Below are positions 49,988-58,759 of a stretch of DNA of 64,000 bases, piece after piece (position 1 is the first letter of the stretch; every line of letters begins with the position of its first letter). Source of the stretch: Lachnoclostridium sp. UBA1175 (lineage in GTDB: Bacteria > Bacillota > Clostridia > Lachnospirales > Lachnospiraceae); NCBI GenBank assembly GCA_002311665.1, contig DBYX01000005.1:10764-74763 (forward strand), given 5' to 3'. The translations under genes were made by a program, and so were the position numbers. The notes beneath the pieces were generated by a model. It did not search any database and was not told where the DNA came from. It worked only from the letters and a program-made list of their open reading frames with translations.

Positions 49988-50647
49988 TCAATCCTGCGTT
50001 GCTGCAATTTCCGCTGCGACAGATGCATCGGCGACAGTCGTCTCGACGGATGCGACGCCGTTTCCGGTCAGGAGCGTTCTCGTGTATGCGTTTCGCAGCA
50101 GGGCCGCGAGCAAGAGCCCGCCGAAGATGCCGCAGGCGATGATCTCACCGGCGGTGACCGTGACTACGATGAACCAGAATGCATACTCCAACTCGAGACC
50201 GAACTTGAGGATCGGCGGGATGATCACGGCGTTGGCGATGATCGGGGGAAGTGCAAACAGGATCGTGAGGATCACGACGCGAAGGACCGAAACTTTGCCG
50301 GCAGCTTCTTTGTCGGATCTGCCGAGTGCTTTCGCGCGGACTGCACGGCCGATCAGGTATGTGCCGAGCGCGCCGATCAGTGTGGCAACAGGTCCGAACA
50401 CGATATCCCACGCGGTTGCGCTGGCAATCAGGTTCGTGAGAAGACATCCGACGTAAAGTCCGGGGATTGCCGATGCGAAAAATGCGGGCAGTATCGTCAA
50501 CGCTTCGGAGATGCGGCACTGGATGACGCCGCTGCTGAGGTGGAGCGTTTCGGAGAGCATGGACAGAATAACATAGAGCGCGGCGATCACAGCCGCCTGG
50601 GTGATGAACAGAACAGGGTTCCGTTTCAGAGAAGCATTTTGTTTCAT
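49988..50647 (-). CDS. queT: QueT, queuosine-precursor transporter
   Basis: A 219-residue membrane protein with five to six helices, the QueT-type ECF substrate-binding component. 'AAVIAALYVILSM', 'GVIQCRISEALTILPAF' and 'WDIVFGPVATLIGALGTYLIGR' are family landmarks. It should import preQ0/preQ1 or queuine for tRNA queuosine. The C-terminal 30 residues are Ala/Thr/Val-rich and soluble. GGAGG (50659-50655) is seven bases before ATG 50647. A preQ1-I-like riboswitch in the leader supports the substrate. Confidence 0.9.
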   Translation of the reverse strand: MKQNASLKRNPVLFITQAAVIAALYVILSMLSETLHLSSGVIQCRISEALTILPAFFASAIPGLYVGCLLTNLIASATAWDIVFGPVATLIGALGTYLIGRAVRAKALGRSDKEAAGKVSVLRVVILTILFALPPIIANAVIIPPILKFGLELEYAFWFIVVTVTAGEIIACGIFGGLLLAALLRNAYTRTLLTGNGVASVETTVADASVAAEIAATQD

Positions 50648-50654
50648 AAAGAAA

Positions 50655-50700
50655 CCTCCATAGTTTTGTTTTAGGTGAGGATGGTTTCGAACTCACCGTT
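50655..50700 (-). ncRNA. PreQ1-I-like riboswitch of queT
   Basis: On the minus strand GGTGAG (50697-50692) and CTCACC (50679-50674) form P1 around an 11-12-base loop TTCGAAACCAT. An A-rich tail, TAAAACAAAACT, follows, then ATGGAGG. Loop CCAT (50684-50681) can pair with ATGG (50661-50658), which overlaps the GGAGG ribosome site. H-type pseudoknot, A-rich tail and occluded site are the hallmarks of preQ1 class I switches acting on translation. Confidence 0.82.
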
Positions 50701-50770
50701 GTGTGATTGTGTGCGACGGGCAGCCTTCTGTCGGAAGCATCCGAGGGCAGGCCTCAGCGCCGCAACGCAG

Positions 50771-50799
50771 AGCATAGCACAGTGCGCGCGTTCTGTCAA
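50771..50799 (-). promoter_or_regulatory. Promoter of queT
   Basis: Minus strand TTGACA (50799-50794), 17 bases, extended TGC-TATGCT (-10 at 50776-50771). A CGGAAAAT element (plus-strand coordinates 50800-50807) abuts the -35. The leader is about 115 bases, and the first 65 have GC-rich stems I cannot assign. Confidence 0.72.
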
Positions 50800-50903
50800 C
50801 GGAAAATAAAAGCACTCTCAAAACAGTTTGGGCACTCCCTCCTTTTTGTGGTATATTGAAAAAGGATGCTGATACCCCGCGAAACGGAGGAAAGGAACGC
50901 GCA

Positions 50904-52187
50904 ATGAAATACAAAAGCTCGGTGATAATCGCATTTGCGGTGCTGCTGATCTTTCTCGGCACTTATTTTCTGCCTTTTCTGAAGTCGGCCAACACCGAAA
51001 ACCGCACGCTCGCGACGTTCGGCATGGTGGTTCGACCCGAGAAGGACTCCGTGGTGTACCGCGACAGTCCGGCGGAGCGGCTTGACGCAGCACTCTCCGA
51101 TCAGTTTGCGTTTCGCGAGGCGGCGGTGAACCGCTATCTGCGCCTGTTCAACAGCACCGAGAACTTCGTCTACGGCCTGATGAAGCGGTTCGACAAGGCG
51201 GAGGAGCACCAATATTCGCTGCAGGTCGTCGGCGATTACGTGCTGATCAAGGACACGGAGTACATCTCGGTGTACCCGTACACCACCCCTCTGAGCGAGG
51301 CGGATCTGCAGAAGCACGCCGATCAGATCCGGCTTCTCCACGATCTCTATCCGGATCTGAAAATGTATGTCTACTACGTCACGCAGGCGTATGACACGTC
51401 GTGGTTTGACGATTTCATCGGCACGACCTCCGGGGACCACTACCGCGAGATCAAGGAAGCGCTGCCCGATTATGTCGACACCGACTGTCTGGTGTACGAG
51501 GACCTCGCGGATTATCTGAACATTCATTTCAAGACCGATCACCACTGGAACCACAGGGGTGCGCAGCGCGGATACGAGAACATCTGCGCAATGCTTCGGG
51601 ACGACTTTGAGCTCGGAAAGATCCGTGTGCCGGTGTCGGAATTTGCGGCTTCCGATACGTACGGGTTCCGATTCCGCGGAAGTTACGCGAAGGGTTTGGG
51701 GAAAATGTACCAGGGCACCTTCGACGATTTTTCGTTCTATGAGTATGATCTGCCGGATCGGGAGACGGCGGCGATCGACCCCGAGACACGCAGGGAGATA
51801 CCGCTCGAGAAGATCGGCCTGTACGATGAGTACAGCCGCGGTGAGATCGACAAGAGCAAGAATATGGACCACTACATCCGCATGTACGGTGCGGGCAGGG
51901 GAACGGACGGCGAACTCTACAAGGATTCGGCGTATCCTTTCGTGATCCGCAACAGCGAGGGCAACGGCAGGAATCTGCTGATCGTCGGCGACTCGTACGG
52001 CAGAGCGGTGCGCGATCCGCTGGCGTCGCACTTCGACACGACGGTGTACATTGACTACCGGAATCTCGCGGCTGTGCCGATCGACTACCTGATCGAGCAC
52101 TACGGGATCGACGCGATGGTGCTGTGCTCCCACGTGTCCCTGTGGAACGAGAACGGATATTACTTTACTTTCGGGGAGGACGAATAA
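50904..52187 (+). CDS. DHHW-family (SGNH-like) protein for polysaccharide acylation
   Basis: A 427-residue protein with one N-terminal membrane helix or uncleaved signal (about 5-25). The extracytoplasmic domain has the eponymous 'KTDHHWNHRGA' and 'LLIVGDSYGRAV', the Asp-His-His-Trp and nucleophile-containing GDSx blocks of the AlgX/AlgJ-like SGNH fold. These enzymes move acetyl groups onto cell-surface polymers using acyl units brought out by an MBOAT protein. GGAGGAAAGG lies upstream of ATG 50904, and the stop overlaps the MBOAT start by one base. Confidence 0.88.
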   Translation: MKYKSSVIIAFAVLLIFLGTYFLPFLKSANTENRTLATFGMVVRPEKDSVVYRDSPAERLDAALSDQFAFREAAVNRYLRLFNSTENFVYGLMKRFDKAEEHQYSLQVVGDYVLIKDTEYISVYPYTTPLSEADLQKHADQIRLLHDLYPDLKMYVYYVTQAYDTSWFDDFIGTTSGDHYREIKEALPDYVDTDCLVYEDLADYLNIHFKTDHHWNHRGAQRGYENICAMLRDDFELGKIRVPVSEFAASDTYGFRFRGSYAKGLGKMYQGTFDDFSFYEYDLPDRETAAIDPETRREIPLEKIGLYDEYSRGEIDKSKNMDHYIRMYGAGRGTDGELYKDSAYPFVIRNSEGNGRNLLIVGDSYGRAVRDPLASHFDTTVYIDYRNLAAVPIDYLIEHYGIDAMVLCSHVSLWNENGYYFTFGEDE

Positions 52188-53599
52188 TGGTTTTTGCGAG
52201 CCTTTCATTTCTCATCGTCTTCCTGCCGGTCCTGGCGATCGTGTATTTTGCGATGCCGGCGAAGCTGAAGAACGCAAGGCAGTATGTGCTGCTGATCTTC
52301 TCCCTGATCTTCTACGGGGCGGGCGAGCCGCTCTACATTTTCCTGATCATCGCGTGCATTGCGGTGACGTGGGCACTGTCCGCGTGCGTCGGAGAGAGGA
52401 AGCGTTGGGCGCTCGTCGCGGCGATCCTGGTTAACCTCTTGCCGCTGCTCGTCACCAAATACGCGGGATTTTTCGCGGACAATGTAAACGCGGTGTTCGG
52501 CGCGGAGAAACTGCTCATTCCGCGCATCGTTATGCCGATCGGTATCTCATTTTACACATTCCAGGTGATCACTTACATTGTCGACCTGTACCGGGGAAAG
52601 ATCGAGAGACAGAAGAATCCGCTGCTTTTCGGCCTGTATGTCATGTTCTTCCCGCAGCTGATCGCCGGTCCGATCGTAAAGTATTCGGAGGTGGCGGAGC
52701 AGCTGGAGAAGCCGGATGTGAGCTGGGACAACATCCGCTTCGGCGCGGGGCGCTTCATCCTCGGACTGGGCAAGAAAGTACTGATCGCAAATCAGGCGGG
52801 CTACATCGCGGATGCGATATGCGCGAGCACGATCCGCTCGCTGTCGCCGGGTATGGCATGGCTGTGCGTCGCGGCGTACACGGTTCAGATCCTGTTCGAT
52901 TTCGCGGGCTACTCGGAGATGGCGATCGGACTCGGAGCTATCTTCGGATTCCACTATCCTGATAACTTTGACGACCCTTACACCTCCGTCTCCGTGTCGG
53001 AATTCTGGAGGAGATGGCACATTACGCTCGGGCGCTTCTTCCGCGAGTACGTCTACATCCCGCTCGGCGGCAACCGCGTGAGCAAGGTGAGATGGGTGCT
53101 CAACATAATGATCGTGTGGTCGCTGACCGGCCTGTGGCACGGCGCGTCATGGAATTTTGTGCTCTGGGGATTTTACTACGGAATACTGATCATCATCGAG
53201 AGAATTACGGGGGCGTCGAAGTGGATGCCCAAGGTGCCGGGGTGGATCCTCACGATGCTCTTCGTCATGGTGGGGTGGGGCATATTCCTGTGCGACGGCT
53301 TCGCCTTCGGGGAGATGTTCGCGTTCCTCGGCAGGCTCTTCTTCCTCGGCGGGGAGACGGTCAATCCGGTCACGATCGGGTCGCTGCGGCTCGCGGGATA
53401 CCTTCCGTTCCTCGCGCTCGGACTGCTTCTCTCGACGCCCTGCGGCGTCGTGCTCCGTCGGAAAATAACGGCGTGGAAGGGCAGGGACAACGCGGTGGTC
53501 GCCGCACTTTCGGACATTGTGCTGATCGGGATCCTGGTAGCCTCGCTCATTTTCCTGCTGGGCGGGACGTACAATCCGTTCATCTACTTCCGGTTCTGA
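52187..53599 (+). CDS. MBOAT-family O-acyltransferase
   Basis: A 470-residue membrane protein with 11-12 helices of the AlgI/PatA/DltB type: 'MPIGISFYTFQVITYIVDLYRG', 'FPQLIAGPIVKYSE', 'FWRRWHITLGRFFREYVYIPLGGNR' and the catalytic His in 'LTGLWHGASWNFVLWG'. It should pass acetyl groups across the membrane to the DHHW partner encoded immediately upstream (stop/start overlap TAATG at 52185-52189). The acceptor could be exopolysaccharide, peptidoglycan or teichoic acid. The pair stands alone without polymer synthesis genes. Confidence 0.93.
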   Translation: MVFASLSFLIVFLPVLAIVYFAMPAKLKNARQYVLLIFSLIFYGAGEPLYIFLIIACIAVTWALSACVGERKRWALVAAILVNLLPLLVTKYAGFFADNVNAVFGAEKLLIPRIVMPIGISFYTFQVITYIVDLYRGKIERQKNPLLFGLYVMFFPQLIAGPIVKYSEVAEQLEKPDVSWDNIRFGAGRFILGLGKKVLIANQAGYIADAICASTIRSLSPGMAWLCVAAYTVQILFDFAGYSEMAIGLGAIFGFHYPDNFDDPYTSVSVSEFWRRWHITLGRFFREYVYIPLGGNRVSKVRWVLNIMIVWSLTGLWHGASWNFVLWGFYYGILIIIERITGASKWMPKVPGWILTMLFVMVGWGIFLCDGFAFGEMFAFLGRLFFLGGETVNPVTIGSLRLAGYLPFLALGLLLSTPCGVVLRRKITAWKGRDNAVVAALSDIVLIGILVASLIFLLGGTYNPFIYFRF

Positions 53600-53627
53600 T
53601 ATCTGATAAAAGTTGAGTGACATAAAA

Positions 53628-53656
53628 AACGCCGCCTTGCGGGTGCGGGCGGCGTT
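53628..53656 (-). terminator. Terminator of the metallophosphoesterase gene
   Basis: Minus strand AACGCCGCC and GGCGGCGTT pair over nine bases and are followed by a run of T residues. On the plus strand there is no T-run, so it may not stop the MBOAT transcript. Confidence 0.75.
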
Positions 53657-53667
53657 GTGCGCTAGGA

Positions 53668-54318
53668 TCAGCTGTGATCGGCACGTCTGCGGTGCCTGCG
53701 GCGTTTCTTCGCGGGTGCCGGAGGATCCGGGATCTCCAGCACGTAGGATTCGTAAACATTGAGTATTGTTGTGGGGCCGTAAGCGATCGGCCCCTTTTTC
53801 TTGTAGGAGTAGTTGGCGTGCACGTGGCCGTGGACATGGTATGCGGGGTGGTAGCGGTCCAGCATTTTCACGAACGCCTCAAAGCCCGTGTGCGTGAGGT
53901 CCTCACAGTCTCCGAGCCCCTTCGCGGGCGAGTGCGTCACGAGCAGGTCGAAGCCGTGGCTGCGCCAGATGCGGTAGCGAAGCTTCCGCACGCGGTGATT
54001 CATCTCCGAGTCGGTGTACTGGTTGATGCCGGGGCGGTAGCGCATCGAGCCGCCGAGGCCGACGATGCGGAGCCCCCGGAAATGATAAATTTTGCCGTCG
54101 ATGCACGTGCAGCCTTCCGGCGGTGTCTGCTCATAGCAGTCGTCGTGGTTGCCGTGCACGTAGAGCACCGGCGCCTTGGTGAAGGTCGCGAGGAACGAGA
54201 GATACTGCGGCGCCAGATCACCGCATGAGATGATGAGGTCGTACGGATCCAGCTTGCCGGGCTCGTAGAAGTCCCAGAGCGATTTCGATTCTTTGTCGGA
54301 GACGATGAGTATTTTCAT
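53668..54318 (-). CDS. Metallophosphoesterase (calcineurin-like)
   Basis: A 216-residue soluble enzyme of the MPP superfamily. Metal ligands appear in 'ILIVSDKES' (Asp in place of the usual DxH, so the first His is missing), 'LIISCGDLAP', 'LYVHGNHDDCY', 'DLLVTHSPAKG' and 'YHVHGHVHANYS'. Substrate is unknown; relatives cleave cyclic or other phosphodiesters. The last 20 residues are Lys/Arg-rich. GGGAGG on the minus strand precedes ATG 54318. The ParB-BMP fusion gene lies 75 bases upstream in the same direction, so a shared transcript is possible. Confidence 0.85.
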   Translation of the reverse strand: MKILIVSDKESKSLWDFYEPGKLDPYDLIISCGDLAPQYLSFLATFTKAPVLYVHGNHDDCYEQTPPEGCTCIDGKIYHFRGLRIVGLGGSMRYRPGINQYTDSEMNHRVRKLRYRIWRSHGFDLLVTHSPAKGLGDCEDLTHTGFEAFVKMLDRYHPAYHVHGHVHANYSYKKKGPIAYGPTTILNVYESYVLEIPDPPAPAKKRRRHRRRADHS

Positions 54319-54393
54319 GGGAGGTCGGGTTCCTTCCTGGTGTTTTTAGGCACAGCGGTAGAGCACGATCAATTTTTACGCAGTGACACCGCT

Positions 54394-56487
54394 TCAGTCG
54401 GCGGTGTCGGTCACGCCGGAGTTTCCGGCAGCCGTATCGCCGGCGCCGGCGTCCGCATCGACGGAGAGCTCCTCGGGCGCATTGCCCTCGAGGAAGTCCG
54501 GCACATCCTCCTTATCCCTCTGCGGTCCGTCGGGGATCGCTGCGGGAGCCGGCACCGGGCTCGAGTCGCTTAGGTGCGTATCGGCTTCCGGGCGGAAAAT
54601 TCCCTGTGCCTCGATGAAGGCGCGGTACTCGTCGCGGATGTCGTCGATCGCCGGCAGGAAGCCGTGCACATTGTACAGGAGCTTGTCCATCTTGAGGATG
54701 TCCTCGGGCTTGAGTCCGTCACCGGCCTCCAGCTGCGAGCCGTCCCGGAATTTCAACAATTCGGAAAACGGATTGAACCCGCCGGTCGTGAGCGAGTTGC
54801 GAAGGATCTTCAGCAGAAGCTTCGTGCCGGTCGGAATGCGGTCGGAGTAGATCACGTCGATGGCGCCCGCGGACATGCCCCACCAGTAGTTGAGCGCGCG
54901 GTTGCCGGCGGACTCCTCCTCGTCCTTCCAGTTGCCGTTCAGGATCGACTGCAGGATGTCCTCGTACATTTTCCCCCAATGCCACACGGGAAGCGCGTAG
55001 TTTTTCGCGACATCCTCACCGTTTCGGCGGAAGAGTCCGAACTCGCGCGAGAGGCTTCCCGGCGCGTTCAGGTCGCGGCTCGAGATCAGGGTGATACCCT
55101 TCTCACGGAAGCGTTCCTTCGGCTCGTTGCCCTTGACGGTCGACCACTCGAGGTACACCTCGGCCTTCGGATTGACCATCCGCGCGCCGAGCGCGAACGC
55201 GTTGATGCTCGCGGTCACGCCGAAGATCGGATAATCCGCAACGTAGCCGATGCGGTCGTCCGTCGCCAGCGCACCGGCCAGCGCGCCGATCATAAATTTC
55301 GCCTCGTACATGCGCAGGTAGTAGGAGCGCACGTGGCGCGACGAAAGGTTCAGCGAGCAGTTGAGGACCTTCACCTCAGGATGCTCGACGGCGACCTTCG
55401 CACATGCCGGAAAATACTGCGGAGAGGTCGTGAAGATCACGTTGTAACCGTCGGCGATCAGCTGTTCCATCGTCTCAACGGCATTTTCCGTAGTCACGCC
55501 GAACACGGCCTCGGTGTTGATCCGCTTGCCGAAGACTTCGTCGACATATTCGCGGCCGAGCTCATGCGAGTATGTCCAGGCGCTGATCTCCTTCGGCTTC
55601 TCGTAAACCCACGCGGCTGCGTAGGTCTTCGGGGACATAAGCATCGAGAAGGTGTGCTTCTTCGGCTCCGTGATGGGGTTTAAGGAGATCGAGATCGTGC
55701 GGTGGTGGCTGTACAGCTCGAACTCGTTCCATATTTTCCCGATGTTGTCGCGGAACTCCGCCGCGAGCGCCTCCTTCGCCTCCTCGTACCCGAATATGCT
55801 CAGGTATACGAGAAATGCGTCCGACGTCGTGAGCGCGAGCTTGTTGCCGCCGCGCGCGAGAAATTCCTTGCTGAACGCGATGTAGGCGGAGCGGAAGTCC
55901 GCTTTCATTGTGTCGTCCCACGACAGCTCCGTGTTGTTGTAGGTCGCCTTCATCAGGAGCGAGTAACTTCCCTCCTTCGAGAAGGACAGGTAGTTGATCT
56001 GGGTCTTTTCATAGAAATCCAGGAATTCGTAGTACATCTGGACTTCCCGTGCGTCGGTCCGCTTCGGGATGATGCGCGTCACGTAACCCTCGATCGTCAC
56101 GGCGCCCATACAGAGCGAGACGCTCACGCGCTTGTTGCCCTCCTGGACGTAAAATTTGTCGAGGAACTCGTAGGCGATGATGGGGTCGCGCATTCCCTCG
56201 GCCTCCATCGACTCGTAGAGGTTGGCCCACTTCATCGCGAACTCGGAATCCTTGTCCAGAAGCGGCATAAAATTGCGCGCGAACGCGTTGCTGCGTCCCT
56301 CGTTGTATGTGCCCGCGATCTTCTCAATCGGGATGTCGACCAGCCCGAGCTTGACGCGGCTGTCGACCTCAAAGCGCTCAAGCATATCGTCCAGGCACAC
56401 CAGATAGGGGTGGATACCTTTGGATACGCAGTAGTCGTATTCCTTGTCACCGGCCTTTTTGGCCTTGATGTATTCGTCAATGTTCAT
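54394..56487 (-). CDS. Cytosolic fusion of a ParB-like N-domain and a BMP nucleoside-binding domain
   Basis: A 697-residue protein without signal peptide, lipobox or membrane helix. Residues ~45-135 read like the ParB/Srx N-terminal domain: 'VDIPIEKIAGTYNEGRS', a helix, 'MRDPIIAYEF', then 'VQEGNKRVSVSLCMGA' (EGNKR at 116-120, the family's nucleotide-binding loop). A helical bridge (~140-265) leads to a BMP/PnrA domain (~278-600): 'GYNVIFTTSPQYFPACAKVAVEHPEVKVLN', 'AKFMIGALAGALATDDRIGYVADYPIFGVTASINAF' (read in parts). The acidic C-terminus is disordered. ATG 56487 is chosen; the frame extends to 56571. It may sense intracellular nucleosides and signal through the ParB-like part. It is distinct from the secreted BMP at 25716. 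Confidence 0.85.
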   Translation of the reverse strand: MNIDEYIKAKKAGDKEYDYCVSKGIHPYLVCLDDMLERFEVDSRVKLGLVDIPIEKIAGTYNEGRSNAFARNFMPLLDKDSEFAMKWANLYESMEAEGMRDPIIAYEFLDKFYVQEGNKRVSVSLCMGAVTIEGYVTRIIPKRTDAREVQMYYEFLDFYEKTQINYLSFSKEGSYSLLMKATYNNTELSWDDTMKADFRSAYIAFSKEFLARGGNKLALTTSDAFLVYLSIFGYEEAKEALAAEFRDNIGKIWNEFELYSHHRTISISLNPITEPKKHTFSMLMSPKTYAAAWVYEKPKEISAWTYSHELGREYVDEVFGKRINTEAVFGVTTENAVETMEQLIADGYNVIFTTSPQYFPACAKVAVEHPEVKVLNCSLNLSSRHVRSYYLRMYEAKFMIGALAGALATDDRIGYVADYPIFGVTASINAFALGARMVNPKAEVYLEWSTVKGNEPKERFREKGITLISSRDLNAPGSLSREFGLFRRNGEDVAKNYALPVWHWGKMYEDILQSILNGNWKDEEESAGNRALNYWWGMSAGAIDVIYSDRIPTGTKLLLKILRNSLTTGGFNPFSELLKFRDGSQLEAGDGLKPEDILKMDKLLYNVHGFLPAIDDIRDEYRAFIEAQGIFRPEADTHLSDSSPVPAPAAIPDGPQRDKEDVPDFLEGNAPEELSVDADAGAGDTAAGNSGVTDTAD

Positions 56488-56587
56488 CCTTTGTTCCTTT
56501 CGTGCGTGCGTTTCGTCGGAAAACGGTTTCTTCCGCCGCGGGCACTCGTGATCCTTCCGGTGGAGTATCATATCTCCCGATTTGCCT

Positions 56588-57460
56588 TCACATAAGCCGC
56601 AGCGTGACGTCCCCCGCGGAGACCGCCTCCTCGCTTCCGTCCGGCAGCGTTACGATCAGTCGTCCTTCCGCGTCGATTGCGACGGCGTGAGCGGGGCGGG
56701 CATTTTCCGGCTTAGTGATATCATCGAGAAGCCACACATCCTTCCCGAAGAGATAGTCCGATGCGCGGTAGCGCGCCATATAGGAGAGTTCCGCATTTTC
56801 CGCGGCGCCTGCTGTTTCTGCGTTGCCTGCCTTGCCGGCGGAGGTTAATTCGTCATAGTATCCGAGGATCCGGTTGACCACCTCGGCGAGCAGCCGCTCG
56901 CGAAAGCCCTCCGGCATTGCGCCGTACGGGTACAGCGCGCCGGCAACCCCGGCGGCAGTCCCCGTGAAGCCGCCGAGCGGTTCCTCCAGGTTGATCCCGA
57001 AGCCGAGCGAAGTGTACGCGATCCGGTCGGTGCCGGGAACCAGCGAGGATTCGGCGAGGATCCCGCAGACTTTGCGGTCTCCGAGATAAATGTCGTTCAC
57101 CCATTTGATCTCCGGGCGAAGACTTGCGCCGGTATTATCCGCGTCAGCGGCCGTAGCGGCCTCAATCCCCTCCGCGACGGCGACGGCGGTAAGTATCGTG
57201 ATCTGAAGGCTCTGCGCCGGCGTGAGCTCCGGGCGCAGCAGAAGAGTTGCGTAAAGCCCGGTCCCTTTCGGCGACTCGAACCTACGGCCGAGCCGTCCGC
57301 GTCCCTGTGTCTGTTCCGCGGCGACCATCAGTGTGCCTTCGGGCGCCCCCTGCGCCCCGAGCTCCTTTACAAGCAGGTTGGTGGAAGTCACCGAATCGCG
57401 GTCCAGAAGCCGGATCCGCTGCGGCTCGCGCAGCAAACCGCACAATGCGTCTGTGTTCAT
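56588..57460 (-). CDS. birA: Biotin-[acetyl-CoA carboxylase] ligase, lacking the DNA-binding domain
   Basis: A 290-residue biotin protein ligase. 'GRGRLGRRFESPKGTGLYATLLL' (biotinyl-AMP loop), 'KWVNDIYLGDRKVCGILAES' (catalytic Lys) and 'LGFGINL' are diagnostic. There is no N-terminal HTH, so it is a monofunctional ligase and not a repressor. A 20-residue Ala/Gly-rich insert interrupts the C-terminal part. ATG 57460 has AAGGAGG about 12 bases upstream, a long spacing; the frame is open to 57730 but overlaps the divergent promoters. It ends 101 bases before the ParB-BMP gene start. Confidence 0.93.
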   Translation of the reverse strand: MNTDALCGLLREPQRIRLLDRDSVTSTNLLVKELGAQGAPEGTLMVAAEQTQGRGRLGRRFESPKGTGLYATLLLRPELTPAQSLQITILTAVAVAEGIEAATAADADNTGASLRPEIKWVNDIYLGDRKVCGILAESSLVPGTDRIAYTSLGFGINLEEPLGGFTGTAAGVAGALYPYGAMPEGFRERLLAEVVNRILGYYDELTSAGKAGNAETAGAAENAELSYMARYRASDYLFGKDVWLLDDITKPENARPAHAVAIDAEGRLIVTLPDGSEEAVSAGDVTLRLM

Positions 57461-57557
57461 CGAAATCAGCAACCTCCTTGCCCGGCGGCGGCAGAGCGCA
57501 AAGCAGGCTCGCCGCACCGTTTTTCCCTGCCGGCCGTATAGTACAGCAGTCGCGCAC

Positions 57558-57586
57558 AGTATAGCATACAAGCGCCGAAAAGTAAA
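57558..57586 (-). promoter_or_regulatory. Promoter of birA
   Basis: Minus strand TTTACT (57586-57581), 17 bases, TATACT (57563-57558). Confidence 0.6.
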
Positions 57587-57640
57587 ACAAGGCCGGAAAT
57601 TCGCAAACTTTGCCCCGCGGGGGTTTCTCCATCCCGAAGA

Positions 57641-57669
57641 TTGTATTTGCGGACGGAAAATGGTATACT
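57641..57669 (+). promoter_or_regulatory. Promoter of the pseudokinase/VWA/PurA-like cassette
   Basis: TTGTAT (57641-57646), 17 bases, TATACT (57664-57669), 42 bases before ATG 57711. The spacer contains a CGGAAAATG element (57654-57662). Confidence 0.68.
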
Positions 57670-57710
57670 CAAACCATACTATTACTGTTGTGAGGGAGGT
57701 GCTGTAAGTC

Positions 57711-58655
57711 ATGCTCAGTGTAAAATGCAAAAGCTGCGGCGGTGAGATGGCCGTCGACGGCAGCGGCGGTCTGTACTGCGGTTACTGCGGCTGCAAATAC
57801 GAGTTCAGCGACCGGGATCTGACGGGATACCGCGTGTTCCGGAGCAAGATGCTCGAGTACCTGCGGGCGATCCACGACCAGAACACGGCCGGCATCGGGC
57901 ACGAGGACGAGCTCTGGAAGAACGCGGAGAAGGTCAGCTTCCGCGCGAAGGACGGCAGCGACGTGACCGTGCGCTATCTGTACAACAGCGAGGACGACGG
58001 CGTTACCTCGTACCTTACGAGGAAGGCGGCACTGTTCGTGTTCCCCGGAAACAGGCGCGATGCGGCGGAGCGTGCGATCGGGAATATCCGCGCACTCGAG
58101 TTTCCGCCGGCGGATGTCAAGGGACTCTCGGATTCTTTTCCGAGCCTGACGGGCCGCTACGAGCTCGCGGACGGAGGGGTGCTGCTGGCGTTTGAGCGTC
58201 AGGACAATCTCTTTCCGCTTGCGATGTTCGGCAGCCTGCGGCCGGAGCATGTGGCGTGGATAATCTCACGAATGGAAAATATATGCTGCGTCTTGAACTA
58301 CTCGTCGCTCGTTCACGGCGGTTTCTCCGAGGAGTCGCTGTGGATCAACCCGACCAGCCACCACGCGGTGCTGATGGGGCACTGGTGGGACGCGGAGCCG
58401 ATGGGTACGAAGTCGCTTGGGAACGTTGTGCGCTCGGCATTGGGCGCGGATCCGGCGAAACGGGATCTTGTGGATCTTCGGAAGACCGCGGACCGTGTGC
58501 TTGGCATGAGACGGTCGGAGGCGCCGCAGGCGCTGACGGAGTTTCTCAAGGGAAGCCCGGCGGAGGACGCTTTCGCGGATTTCGAAGTCTGGGACAAGGT
58601 GATCGAGGACGGCTTCGGCGGACGCAGATTCGCGAAGATGGGCATCGATTTCTGA
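57711..58655 (+). CDS. Zinc-ribbon protein with protein-kinase-like (pseudokinase) domain
   Basis: A 314-residue soluble protein. The N-terminus has a zinc ribbon with Cys6-x-x-Cys9 and Cys23-x-x-Cys26. Residues ~70-270 follow the layout of a protein kinase: a beta-rich N-lobe, a hinge-like 'GVLLAFERQD', a helix 'PEHVAWIISRMENICCVLNYSSLVHGG', then 'SEESLWIN' and 'AVLMGHWW'. The catalytic-loop position reads His202-Gly-Gly in place of HxD, and the DFG position reads Gly223-His-Trp, so the catalytic and metal-binding Asp are gone. A pseudokinase or nucleotide-binding adaptor is the best reading; similarity is by eye only. It starts at ATG 57711 after GGGAGG and is followed by VWA and PurA-like genes on the same strand. 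Confidence 0.65.
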   Translation: MLSVKCKSCGGEMAVDGSGGLYCGYCGCKYEFSDRDLTGYRVFRSKMLEYLRAIHDQNTAGIGHEDELWKNAEKVSFRAKDGSDVTVRYLYNSEDDGVTSYLTRKAALFVFPGNRRDAAERAIGNIRALEFPPADVKGLSDSFPSLTGRYELADGGVLLAFERQDNLFPLAMFGSLRPEHVAWIISRMENICCVLNYSSLVHGGFSEESLWINPTSHHAVLMGHWWDAEPMGTKSLGNVVRSALGADPAKRDLVDLRKTADRVLGMRRSEAPQALTEFLKGSPAEDAFADFEVWDKVIEDGFGGRRFAKMGIDF

Positions 58656-58759
58656 CGGCGGGGGATTTCGCCGGACGAGGAATATCAAAGCAGGAATGGA
58701 TTTCCGGCGGCGCTGCCGCGGGAGATTGAGATAAGAGAGTCAAGGGAGGACAAACAATT

